Shown piece by piece: positions 8,894-16,791 of a DNA stretch of 40,170 nucleotides (position 1 is the first letter of the stretch; each line of letters starts with the position of its first letter). Below the pieces are notes generated by a model. That model ran no database searches. It worked only from the letters and a program-made list of their open reading frames with translations, and had not been told where the DNA came from. This DNA comes from CAZFER01 sp964517495 (GTDB lineage: Bacteria > Hinthialibacterota > Hinthialibacteria > Hinthialibacterales > Hinthialibacteraceae): contig CAZFER010000057.1 in assembly GCA_964517495.1 (NCBI GenBank), positions 1 through 40,170 of the forward strand. Reading direction: 5' to 3'. A program made the position numbers and the translations under genes.

Positions 8894-10286
8894 TTTTCGA
8901 TAATTCCCGAGTAAGTTGATACGCCCAATCCGAAAGTGTATCATCCCGAGCACCCGCAACAATGACAACATCCTCCGCTTTTACATTGCTTTTTAATGAA
9001 ACAGCGGCCTCCTCACGCGAGGAAAATGCTCTAGCCTGTTTTGAAGTCAGTTTAGCAGCCAGGTCTTCTGATGAAATACTTCGATTAGCCGTCCCGCCAG
9101 CATCATACACGGGCAATAAATAAAGATGATCTGCTTTTCTCATTCGATTCAAGAAAACATCGATAAACCCATCAAAATGAAAACGCAATGGTCCATAACC
9201 ATGAGGTTGAAAAAGCAGGTGCACCCGAGGGAAAAGTGACTGCATGGTTAATAGCAAGGCGTCAATTTTCTCTGGGTTATGGGCATAATCATCAAAGACT
9301 TTTATCGCGTTTTTACCATACGTTTGCAGCCGCCGCCGCAATCCAGGAAAACACGCTGCAGCCTCTGCAAAAATATCCAAAGGAGCATCAGGAACACAAG
9401 TACGTACGGCTTTCAATGCGGTAACAAAATTAAAGGCATTATAATAACCCAATAAAGGAACAAAAAAACTTTGACCTTCCAGTTTTACCCATGAACCCTC
9501 ATCACTCAGTTCAATCTTATCATTTGCAGGAGGATCAAACCATTGCCATCTGGCATTATCATCCAATTTAGAGGCCAGTTCCTGACATCCCCGATCATGA
9601 CGGTTGAGCAGCAAGCACGATTTAACCTTTCGGGAAAAAGCCTCAAAAATCTCCAAATTTTCCTCATAAGTGTGGTGATCCCTGGAAATGTTTAACACTA
9701 AGGCTATATCAGGCTCAAATCTCAACAATGATTTATCGCTCTCGTCCAGTTCCGCACATGCCCATGCTCCATTGGAAACATGGACGGCGGTTTCCCCGAT
9801 TCCTCCCTCACAACTATCCAACAACTCCGTACCACTGATAAAACACCCCAATTCACTTATCGAATTCAAGAGCCAGGCCGCCAAACCTGTGGTGGTTGAT
9901 TTACCACTGGTACCGGTTATGGCCAATAACTTATAATTCTCAAGCTGATTCTTAAGTGCTTCACTGCGATGTAATGTAGGGATATTAAACTCAAAGGCTC
10001 GTTTCAAATCGGGATTATCATCTTCAATAGCGGTCGAAAATATCACTTGGTGGGTATCCTCATGGATTCCACTTCCATCTTGGGGAAATATGTTTGCTCC
10101 AAGTTCCACCAAGCGGTTTAAACGTTTGCGGATAGGGGGCGATAAGGACTCAATACCATCACGATATTGAACCAACCGGTCTGAACCGGAAACCATAAAA
10201 CCTTGTTTCAATAAGAGTTCCGCCAAAGGCAGCATCCCACTCCCTGCTATGCCGATTAGATGCAAAGATGCATTTTGATGTATCAT
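8886..10286 (-). CDS. Mur ligase family protein (MurC/Mpl-like)
   Basis: A 466-residue ATP-dependent amide ligase of the Mur family. The N-terminal Rossmann-like domain has LHLIGIAGSGMLPLAELL and VSGSD, typical of MurC and Mpl. The central domain has a P-loop ITGTSGKSTTTG (Lys129). MurC usually reads GTHGKTTTT, so Ser replaces the His/Thr here. The C-terminal domain has VFDDYAHNPEKI and LFQPHGYGPLRF. Such enzymes join UDP-MurNAc to L-alanine (MurC) or to a tripeptide (Mpl). It stands alone, away from a division/cell-wall cluster, so a recycling role like Mpl or a specialised MurC paralogue is as likely as the essential MurC. It converges on and overlaps the upstream gene by 8 bases. Confidence 0.85.
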   Translation of the reverse strand: MIHQNASLHLIGIAGSGMLPLAELLLKQGFMVSGSDRLVQYRDGIESLSPPIRKRLNRLVELGANIFPQDGSGIHEDTHQVIFSTAIEDDNPDLKRAFEFNIPTLHRSEALKNQLENYKLLAITGTSGKSTTTGLAAWLLNSISELGCFISGTELLDSCEGGIGETAVHVSNGAWACAELDESDKSLLRFEPDIALVLNISRDHHTYEENLEIFEAFSRKVKSCLLLNRHDRGCQELASKLDDNARWQWFDPPANDKIELSDEGSWVKLEGQSFFVPLLGYYNAFNFVTALKAVRTCVPDAPLDIFAEAAACFPGLRRRLQTYGKNAIKVFDDYAHNPEKIDALLLTMQSLFPRVHLLFQPHGYGPLRFHFDGFIDVFLNRMRKADHLYLLPVYDAGGTANRSISSEDLAAKLTSKQARAFSSREEAAVSLKSNVKAEDVVIVAGARDDTLSDWAYQLTRELSKIT

Positions 10287-10602
10287 GAAAGAATCCCAAG
10301 TCCTAAATCAAATATCAATTTTTTCCCATCAGTTATATCCAATATGAATGAAACCGGTTGACATTCTTGAAGAAAAGCAATAGGAAATAGAAAGGTCAAG
10401 CGGCGTAAGATAACCAAAATTTCCATGAGTTCATAAAAGACCTTTATTAAGATGATTTCACCAGCCTATTTTAAAGCGGTGAAAATATCATGCGAATACG
10501 GTTTCAAATCGTTTTAATAATTATAAGGTTTAACTGTTTATTCCTGATTGCTTTATTATAAGATGAAAAGAAACGAAGTTAAAACACAAAAGTAAACAGA
10601 TA
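10287..10602. other. intergenic region between Mur ligase and MITE copy A
   Basis: AT-rich, with no gene I can support. It holds an imperfect inverted repeat (TTTCACC at 10456-10462 with GGTGAAA at 10478-10484) and an isolated TTGACA at 10358-10363 without a good -10 box. A tiny hydrophobic reading frame starts at 10490 (23 codons) and has no further support. Confidence 0.4.
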
Positions 10603-10790
10603 GTAACGTCTCAGCCATATGAAGTGGAAAGTGTGTAAAACTTATAATAGGTCCCACTATTCCTCCCCCAATGAAATGGGGGAGGTTAAGAGGGGGTTAA
10701 AGAATTTTACTCACCGTTTTCTTATCAACCCTCCCTTAGCCCTTCCCCGTCTTGGGAGGGGAAGGGTGCTTCAAATGGCTGACCACTTGC
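10603..10790 (+). mobile_element. MITE-like element, copy A (188 bp)
   Basis: It starts GTAACGTC and ends ACCACTTGC. The subterminal inverted repeat is TCAGCCATATGAAG at 10611-10624, matched by the reverse complement of CTTCAAATGGCTGA at 10769-10782 (13 of 14). Flanks AACAGATA (10595-10602) and AACAGAAA (10791-10798) look like an 8-bp target duplication with one change. The inside holds two GC-rich hairpins, CCTCCCCC/GGGGGAGG and CCCTCCC/GGGAGGGG types. Copies B (14461-14650) and C (34387-34574) share the whole layout. No coding capacity, so it would need a transposase supplied elsewhere. Confidence 0.8.
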
Positions 10791-10808
10791 AACAGAAAAA
10801 ATGAAATG

Positions 10809-10829
10809 GGGCAGGTTTCAAACCTGCCC
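10809..10829. other. short perfect hairpin beside MITE A
   Basis: GGGCAGG and CCTGCCC flank a 7-base centre (TTTCAAA), just outside the MITE and 40 bases before the DUF5107 gene. No T-run follows, so it is not a clear terminator. It may be an mRNA leader structure or a small dispersed palindrome. Confidence 0.5.
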
Positions 10830-10869
10830 ATTATGGACACAGAAATATGAAATATATCAATGAGGCCCT

Positions 10870-12588
10870 ATGCTGGAAATAAACGAGTTCACCTATACCA
10901 TACCAACCCATCTCATCACTCCCGCAGGTCCTATTCCTCCAATAGGCATTTCGGAAAGCGTCTATCCTTATCAATATTATTGCGAAACCGGCCATCGGCC
11001 AGAATTGAAAACCTATCGCATGGTCCGGCTGGAAAATGATTTTTTGTGTGTATGGATTTGCCCTGATTTGGGGGGGAGAGTATATTCCCTCTATGATAAG
11101 CGGCTCAAACAAGAGATGCTCTATGTCCCTAAAGCCATTAAACCGATTCGCCGTTCACCTCGCCAGGCTTGGATAAGCAGCGGGATTGATGTGGGATTCC
11201 CCATTCATCGCTCACCAATTCAACTTAGCCCCTTGCTATACAAAACCGAAACACATGGGAATCGTCTTTACATATGGTGTGGTGAACAGGAAATGATGCA
11301 TGGTATGCAATGGACAGTGGAATACTCACTTGGCGCTCATGATGATTTCCTTACCCAGCGCACCTTTTTTTCCAATTCCACCAAACAACCTCGTCCCTGG
11401 ACTTCCTGCACGCATGCGGTTGTTCCTGTATCTGCTGATACGGAATTTCACTTCCCCAATGGTGAAGTTCTCGCCAGAGGCTCAGAAATCAAAACCATCG
11501 ATTGGGAAACTGAAGGCCCCCTGCAATATCGCGCTGCTTTGAATATGAGTGAATACCGTTGGCTAAATCCATCCTCCAATGGCTTCGGTGTATTTTCACG
11601 CAGCCGAAAAGCGGGTTTGTACCACATTACTGATCCCTCTCAACCTTTGGGATTTGGCCTGTGGGTTAACGGGCAAAAAAATCTGGGGCCAGGAGATGAA
11701 AACAAGCAGAATGAGAGCCAATCCTATGTGGAATTAATGGCCTTTTCATTGCTTGAACAAGCAGGTTACTCCAAATTACAACCGGGCCGCCGACTTTTCT
11801 TCACCGAATATTGGCTCCCCACCTCCGAACCATTGGATGTTTTTGAAATTGATCAACCTCAACCTCATTTACTCCCGATCAGCAAAGTTCCTTTCTTCGG
11901 GTGGGCACGCTGGCATGAAGTGGAAATTTGGAATAAACTAACCTTCGCCCACGATAAAAAACGCATCAATGAAATCCCCAAGCCTCCTGGTCTGGGTGAT
12001 AACCGCTGGGCGCCTGATGGACTCGAAAGCTTGGGAAAAGCGCTTGCTTGGGCCTCCAGTGTAACCGAAAACGATGCACAGGATCGATGGCTTTTTCAAT
12101 ACGGAACCTGGCAGGCTGGTATCGGAAATTGGAATGCCGCCATTGAAACTCTGGCCAAATCAAACGATGACCGCGCCAAAGTATTGTTGGGCCGGTTGTA
12201 TCGTTTATGCGACATGGATTTAAGCGTGGCAGCCGCTTGTTTTCGATCCATTCAATCAGAAGCCATCGCTCTCCACCCACAAGTAATGATCGAACGTGAC
12301 CTTACCCTGGCAGGATTAGGCAACGTGACCATCAAAGAACGTGAGCGCTGGCTAAACCGCCTTCCTGAAATAGAAGATGAATGGCTGATCGAACGCAAGA
12401 CTTCTCTGTTAGCCGATCAGGGCCGATGGGTGGAAGCCAAAAAATTACTCGAAAATACCCAATTCCAGACCGTCATCGAACGGAATACCCGCCAACTGCT
12501 TTGGAAGCGTATATGCAAAGGTTTGGGGAAGAATCAGCAGGATCCTCCTCCATCCCTTTGTGAATACAATCTGGCTGAAATTGAATAA
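10870..12588 (+). CDS. DUF5107 domain protein with helical C-terminal repeats
   Basis: A 572-residue protein with no signal peptide. The N-terminal half carries the pattern I associate with DUF5107 (an aldose-epimerase-like beta-sandwich): ICPDLGGRVYSLYDKRLKQE, then TRLY-type strands with SCTHAVVP and FFTEYWLP blocks. The last 180 residues or so are helical and repeat-like (GIGNWNAAIETL, DDRAKVLLGRLY), similar to tetratricopeptide repeats found in longer DUF5107 proteins. Family members sit among carbohydrate genes and are suspected to bind or act on sugars; activity is not established. GAGG precedes the ATG. The sulfatase and oxidoreductase nearby support a glycan-use context. Confidence 0.72.
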   Translation: MLEINEFTYTIPTHLITPAGPIPPIGISESVYPYQYYCETGHRPELKTYRMVRLENDFLCVWICPDLGGRVYSLYDKRLKQEMLYVPKAIKPIRRSPRQAWISSGIDVGFPIHRSPIQLSPLLYKTETHGNRLYIWCGEQEMMHGMQWTVEYSLGAHDDFLTQRTFFSNSTKQPRPWTSCTHAVVPVSADTEFHFPNGEVLARGSEIKTIDWETEGPLQYRAALNMSEYRWLNPSSNGFGVFSRSRKAGLYHITDPSQPLGFGLWVNGQKNLGPGDENKQNESQSYVELMAFSLLEQAGYSKLQPGRRLFFTEYWLPTSEPLDVFEIDQPQPHLLPISKVPFFGWARWHEVEIWNKLTFAHDKKRINEIPKPPGLGDNRWAPDGLESLGKALAWASSVTENDAQDRWLFQYGTWQAGIGNWNAAIETLAKSNDDRAKVLLGRLYRLCDMDLSVAAACFRSIQSEAIALHPQVMIERDLTLAGLGNVTIKERERWLNRLPEIEDEWLIERKTSLLADQGRWVEAKKLLENTQFQTVIERNTRQLLWKRICKGLGKNQQDPPPSLCEYNLAEIE

Positions 12589-12607
12589 ATCTTCAATTAA
12601 TTATTGA

Positions 12608-12688
12608 TTAATCCTTTTTTTCTCGCCAAGTGCATTGATAATAATAGGTGTTGCCATGGATCTGCTTGGGATAGATTCGTCCAGCCAT
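12608..12688 (-). pseudogene. transposase-like N-terminal stub (26 codons)
   Basis: It starts at an ATG preceded by GAGGTG and ends at a TAA after 26 codons. The product includes IYPKQIHGNTYYY and TWREKKD, which resembles from memory the beginning of IS1634-type transposases. Nothing of the rest of such a protein follows; the DUF5107 gene end lies 20 bases further on. A run of seven A precedes the stop, so slippage could matter, but the other frames do not continue the protein either. It is probably a relic of an insertion sequence. Confidence 0.4.
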
Positions 12689-12709
12689 AATCGCACCTCA
12701 ACCACAAAA

Positions 12710-12777
12710 TGTAACATTACACATTGTATAATATACCAATAATACAAGCGTGTAAACAGTATTTATGTAACACTACA
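12710..12777 (-). promoter_or_regulatory. promoter flanked by two TGTAACAYTACA operators
   Basis: On the minus strand, -35 TTTACA (12751-12756), a 17-base spacer and -10 TATTAT (12728-12733) form a good sigma-70 type promoter pointing at the transposase-like stub. Imperfect palindromes TGTAACATTACA (12710-12721, at the predicted start site) and TGTAACACTACA (12766-12777, just upstream) bracket it. Two like operators around one promoter suggest repressor control. The rest of the gap (12778-13036) shows no gene. Confidence 0.5.
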
Positions 12778-13036
12778 CCAATGAGAGCGATAACCCTAAC
12801 AAATTGAGCGGTTTTGGAAGATCACTTTTTTGATTGTGGAAAACTCAGGTTAAAGTCCCCGGCTATCAAACAACAACACTATCAATCATTCAGCAACAAC
12901 CCGATAACCACAACATGATTCACAAAGTGGTGAATTTGAGAGAAGAGTAAAAATAACACTTATTAGTGAAAAAGATAAAAGATTCAAAAAAACCACAATC
13001 AAAAATAACTCATTTTCATATAAGTATTGGTCTCCA

Positions 13037-14437
13037 TCACCTTGGCGCATTAGGCGCATTGACCTCCGGAAGCCAAGCGGCCAGGCGTTTTTTCACCTCG
13101 TCAAATTCCGGCTTATCGGCAAGATTAGTCCACTCCAATGGATCCGTCTGATGATCATATAATTCCTCACTGCCATTTTCATACCGGATATAACGCCAAC
13201 GCTCGGATCGAATACTGTGATTCATCCGTCCATGCGTCGTGAGTACTGGCCGGTTCCATTTTCGTTTTGGATCATTGAGCAATGGCTTGAGGGAATCCCC
13301 TTCCAATACGTCCAATTGCTCCAAGCCACACAAGTCAGCAAGAGTGGGATAAAGGTCCATCAGGCTGACTGTCCGTGTACATGATTCCCCATTATGGGGA
13401 TTACCCGGGAGTGAAATAATCAATGGCATACGAGTGGCTTCCTCCCACAAGGCAAACTTACGCCAATGTAGTTTCTCACCCAAATGCCATCCATGGTCAC
13501 CCCACAACACAACGATGGTGTTTTCCGCATGCGGGCTTTTCTTCAACGCCTCCAGCAACCGGCCCACATTCCAATCCGTATAATGGATCGATGCCAGGTA
13601 ACCGGAAACCGCTTTACGCCAGTTATCGCTTTCGGTCACTTTCTTATGATCACCACCCGGCCGGGCCATTCGCCTTCCCGGCTCTGGAATATCCTCAAGA
13701 TCATTTTCATCCACATTAGGCAAGGTAACTTGATCGGGTGGGAAAGGCTCAAAAAATTGCTCGGGAACATACCACGGCAAATGAGGACGATATAACCCAC
13801 ACGCCAAAAAGAAGGGTTTATCATGTTCTTGCTCTAAAACATCGATAGCCCAATCCGTCACCTTGGTGTCATCCATCTCATCAACGGATACATCGATTGG
13901 CCCCCAATCAAAATGAGCGGTTTTTGGAATCCCATTAAGCGGCTTGTTCTCCGGTTGGGGATCACCACCTCTACTAATATATTCATGATAAGCTTGCTCA
14001 TCCTGTGAATAACGACCATGAAATATCTTTCCCCGCCCCACCACGTGATAACCATTCTTTTTGAAATGATGAGGCAACGTTACCGCATCAGGCAGAGCAG
14101 GACGCCAGGGTTGATTATTAAGGTAAACACCCGAGGTGGAAGGCCGGATACCGCTCAACAAGGCGGCACGCGATGGATTACAAGCAGGAGCAGCACAATA
14201 ACAATGGGTAAAAAGTACGCCATTATTGGCCAGCCGATCGATGTTAGGCGTTTTGGTGTCAGGATGCCCTCCCATACAACCAATCCAATCGTTAAGATCA
14301 TCGATCGAAATAAACAATACATTTGGCCGTTTATCTTCGCTTTCACTGGCCATCAGCGATGATATCCCCGCCGTGGTCATACCCAACGCCGATAATCCTT
14401 TGAGACTGGATTGAAAAAATTGCCGCCGTGTATTCAT
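13037..14437 (-). CDS. Tat-exported sulfatase (iduronate-sulfatase-like)
   Basis: A 466-residue alkaline-phosphatase-superfamily sulfatase that removes sulfate esters, probably from a glycan. The N-terminus (MNTRRQFFQSS, then a mild hydrophobic stretch) is a twin-arginine signal. Metal-binding aspartates are in ISIDDLNDW (Asp46, Asp47). The formylglycine site is C86-N-P-S-R90, the classic CxPSR motif that a separate maturase (not in the window) converts. HFDWGP, YRPHLPW and WGDHGWHLGEKLHWRKFALWEEATRMPL are the expected later blocks, the last with metal and substrate ligands. GGAGGAG lies about 9 bases before the ATG. MITE copy B begins only 23 bases upstream of the start codon, so transcription must enter through that element. 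Confidence 0.93.
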   Translation of the reverse strand: MNTRRQFFQSSLKGLSALGMTTAGISSLMASESEDKRPNVLFISIDDLNDWIGCMGGHPDTKTPNIDRLANNGVLFTHCYCAAPACNPSRAALLSGIRPSTSGVYLNNQPWRPALPDAVTLPHHFKKNGYHVVGRGKIFHGRYSQDEQAYHEYISRGGDPQPENKPLNGIPKTAHFDWGPIDVSVDEMDDTKVTDWAIDVLEQEHDKPFFLACGLYRPHLPWYVPEQFFEPFPPDQVTLPNVDENDLEDIPEPGRRMARPGGDHKKVTESDNWRKAVSGYLASIHYTDWNVGRLLEALKKSPHAENTIVVLWGDHGWHLGEKLHWRKFALWEEATRMPLIISLPGNPHNGESCTRTVSLMDLYPTLADLCGLEQLDVLEGDSLKPLLNDPKRKWNRPVLTTHGRMNHSIRSERWRYIRYENGSEELYDHQTDPLEWTNLADKPEFDEVKKRLAAWLPEVNAPNAPR

Positions 14438-14460
14438 TTAATATGCTCCTCCCTATAAAT

Positions 14461-14650
14461 AACAACTCTCAGCCTTATGCAGTGGATAATGAATGAAACC
14501 TTATAATTGACACCTCGATTCCTCCCCCCATGAAATGGGGGAGGTTTAGGAGGGGGTAAAAGGATTTTACTCTATGTTTTCTTATCAACCCTCCCCTAGC
14601 CCATCCCAATCTTGGGAGGGGAATGAAACGACAAAAAACTGACCTGTTAA
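14461..14650 (+). mobile_element. MITE-like element, copy B (about 190 bp, degraded ends)
   Basis: It shares the internal hairpins and order of copies A and C: CTCAGCC near the left end, CCTCCCCCC/GGGGGAGG hairpin, TTTTCTTATCAACCCTCCC, CTTGGGAGGGG, then CTGACC near the right end. The right inverted repeat is mutated and no target duplication can be recognised, so it is the oldest copy. It separates the start of the sulfatase gene from the oxidoreductase gene. The remainder to 14852 is AT-rich and shows no gene. Confidence 0.72.
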
Positions 14651-14852
14651 TCTCATTTTTTAAGCCTTGAAATCGGGTAACTCGTCCCACGTTATAACAT
14701 ATTCATGACTATAAACAAAGTGAAGATGATGAATGGATTTAAATTTCGCTTATTCTAGCCAATTCAACAAAATTGTGTTAGGTTGTAACGAGAACAATAA
14801 ACCAAGAGTGTAGATGTGTACGCAAACATATGCATATCGAAAGGAGAGAAGT

Positions 14853-16274
14853 ATGTCTGGCGTTACCCGAAGAAATTTCATCAAAGGTTCACTGGCCGCA
14901 GGAGCTGGATTTGTGATTGGCGGTTCGAATAAAGTATTGGGCGCCAATGATACAATCCGAGTGGGTGTCAGTGGTATCCATGGCCGGGGAAAATCGCATA
15001 TGGGTTCTTTTCAAGGCATGGATGGAGTCGAAGTGGTTGCCCTGATCGATCCGGATGCACGCTTATTCCCCAGCCGCTCAAAAACGATCGTTGACCGGGG
15101 TGGAAAAGAACCAACCTGCTACCAGGATATCCGCAAAGCACTGGATGAAGCCAATTTGGATGTGCTGAGCATTGCATCAACCAACCACTGGCACGCCCTC
15201 TCGGCAATCTGGGGATGCGAAGCGGGTTGCGATGTCTATGTGGAAAAACCCTGCAGCCATAACATTCACGAAGGCCGCATTTTGCTGGAAACCGCCCACA
15301 AATATAACCGCATCGTCCAACACGGAACCCAAAGCCGCAGTAGTGGTGGATGGTGGCGACTGGCCGAAGTGATTAAACAAGGAAAGTATGGCCCATTAAA
15401 AACATCCCGCGGTTTGGTTTACAAACGCCGTAAAAGCATTGGTTTCGCGGATTTCGAAACCACACCAGAGGGACTCGATTATGACCTTTGGCTCGGACCG
15501 GCTCCCAAACAACCGTTCCATGGTAACAATGTCCACTACAACTGGCATTGGTTCTGGGATTTCGGCAATGGCGATATTGGAAACCAGGGCGTTCACCAAA
15601 TGGATATCGCCCGCTGGATGATCCCCGGCGCCACCCTGCCCCGCAGCGTTATCTGTGTCGGCGGCCGGCTTGGTTATGAAGATCAGGCTGAAACCGCCAA
15701 CACCCAGGTGGCCATAATGGATTTTGGTGAAACCCAGATGATTTTCGAAGTTCGTGGCTTGGAAACCGATCGTTATCTTGGCTCAGGAACCGGCGATATC
15801 ATGCACTTCGATGGTGGCTATGTTGTTAATGGCAAATTTCATCCCGAAGGCGGTGGCTCACCAGAAAATCTGCCCAACGTGGAATACGAAAAAGGACCGG
15901 GCGGCCATTTCGATAACTTTATCTATGCCGTACGAAGCCGCCGCAAATCTGACCTGAACGCCGAAATCACCGAAGGACATTATTCATCCGCCCTTTGCCA
16001 TTTAGCCAACATTTCCTATCGACTGGGCCGTGAATTCCCCTTCTCCACCACTCCGGAGGAATTCACCGGCAATCCCGCCGCGTTGGATGCCCTTGATCGC
16101 ATGAAAGCTCATCTGAAGAAAAACGGCGTCGACCTGAAAAAATCCGGCTATGTCATCGGTCGTGAACTACATGTTGACAAAGTGTCAGAACGCTTCGTCG
16201 ACGATCCCGAAGCCGACGCCCTTGCCACCCGCACCTACCGTAAACCGTTTGTGGTGCCGGAGCGCGTCGTATAA
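14853..16274 (+). CDS. Tat-exported Gfo/Idh/MocA family oxidoreductase
   Basis: A 473-residue NAD(P)-dependent sugar oxidoreductase. I chose the ATG at 14853 because AAGGAGAG lies 8 bases before it and it opens a clean twin-arginine signal (TRRNFIKGSLAAGAGFVIG); an in-frame ATG at 14814 has no ribosome site. The Rossmann fold follows (IRVGVSGIHGRGKSHM), then VEKPCSHN with the catalytic-region lysine, and NQGVHQMDIARW with the conserved His and Asp of the C-terminal domain. Export of a nicotinamide enzyme is typical of this subgroup, where the cofactor is held tightly. It lies divergent from the sulfatase, which fits breakdown of a sulfated or modified glycan. A strong terminator follows. Confidence 0.92.
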   Translation: MSGVTRRNFIKGSLAAGAGFVIGGSNKVLGANDTIRVGVSGIHGRGKSHMGSFQGMDGVEVVALIDPDARLFPSRSKTIVDRGGKEPTCYQDIRKALDEANLDVLSIASTNHWHALSAIWGCEAGCDVYVEKPCSHNIHEGRILLETAHKYNRIVQHGTQSRSSGGWWRLAEVIKQGKYGPLKTSRGLVYKRRKSIGFADFETTPEGLDYDLWLGPAPKQPFHGNNVHYNWHWFWDFGNGDIGNQGVHQMDIARWMIPGATLPRSVICVGGRLGYEDQAETANTQVAIMDFGETQMIFEVRGLETDRYLGSGTGDIMHFDGGYVVNGKFHPEGGGSPENLPNVEYEKGPGGHFDNFIYAVRSRRKSDLNAEITEGHYSSALCHLANISYRLGREFPFSTTPEEFTGNPAALDALDRMKAHLKKNGVDLKKSGYVIGRELHVDKVSERFVDDPEADALATRTYRKPFVVPERVV

Positions 16275-16306
16275 CCGTAAAAGCAACAGAATGTTACATC
16301 AAATTC

Positions 16307-16340
16307 AAGGCGGGTGCCCCTTGCACCCGCCTTTATTTCA
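16307..16340 (+). terminator. Rho-independent terminator after the oxidoreductase
   Basis: An 11-bp perfect stem (AAGGCGGGTGC at 16307-16317 with GCACCCGCCTT at 16323-16333), a 5-base loop, then TATTT. It lies 33 bases after the oxidoreductase stop and ends that transcript. Confidence 0.85.
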
Positions 16341-16402
16341 TCACCCAAGTCTTACAAACTCAAATACTTACACTATTCCACTCGGCTCATTACGCAGCAG
16401 TA

Positions 16403-16424
16403 TGTAACATACCTCACCAATGAA
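16403..16424. repeat. second copy of the TGTAACA...CACCAATGA motif
   Basis: TGTAACATACC followed by TCACCAATGA closely matches the segment at 12766-12787 (TGTAACACTAC then ACCAATGA). The shared block suggests common ancestry of the two intergenic regions or a shared binding protein. Confidence 0.4.
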
Positions 16425-16527
16425 GTATAGCAATATTTAACACTCAAACACTTATTTCGATATAAATGCCAATAATAATACATCAAGATTATTTTTTATA
16501 TTTTTTTCAACAATTTAACATTTCCTG

Positions 16528-16556
16528 TTGACAAGCACATAAAGTAAGTGTTAAAT
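16528..16556 (+). promoter_or_regulatory. candidate promoter for the 16792-20295 gene row
   Basis: TTGACA (16528-16533), a 17-base spacer and TTAAAT (16551-16556). A perfect 12-base palindrome TGTAATATTACA (16601-16612) lies downstream of the predicted start and could be an operator. Another inverted repeat, TTTGCAA-N4-TTGCAAA, is at 16653-16670. A TATAAA at 16779-16784 sits 7 bases before the ATG at 16792, so a leaderless transcript is also possible. Confidence 0.45.
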
Positions 16557-16600
16557 TAAGTCGATAATAGAAAAGATATATGGTCAATTTCACCTCTTTC

Positions 16601-16612
16601 TGTAATATTACA
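16601..16612. promoter_or_regulatory. palindrome TGTAATATTACA, possible operator
   Basis: A perfect 12-base palindrome of the same type as the imperfect sites at 12710-12721 and 12766-12777. It lies in the leader of the 16792 gene row. The regulator is not identified. Confidence 0.4.
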
Positions 16613-16791
16613 TCAAGCCATTGACTATATTTTTTATACATATATCCGTTTGTTTGCAAAATATTGCAAAGCAATAGGTTAGGTTGTTCGGCGTTTAATT
16701 ACCTATTTCTTCCCTTGTTAAATTTAAACCAATGACTCGTATGAGTGTTTTGGGTTGAGGGTTCATTACTTTTCAGTGTATAAAAAAGACG

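Noticed and set aside
10456..10484. Inverted repeat TTTCACC/GGTGAAA as an operator or terminator
   Set aside because: Arms are short, imperfect when extended, and no promoter or T-run is attached.
10490..10561. 23-codon hydrophobic peptide
   Set aside because: A short AT-rich frame with a weak ribosome site and no other support.
14814..14852. Upstream in-frame ATG as the oxidoreductase start
   Set aside because: No ribosome site, and it would bury the twin-arginine signal behind 13 polar residues.
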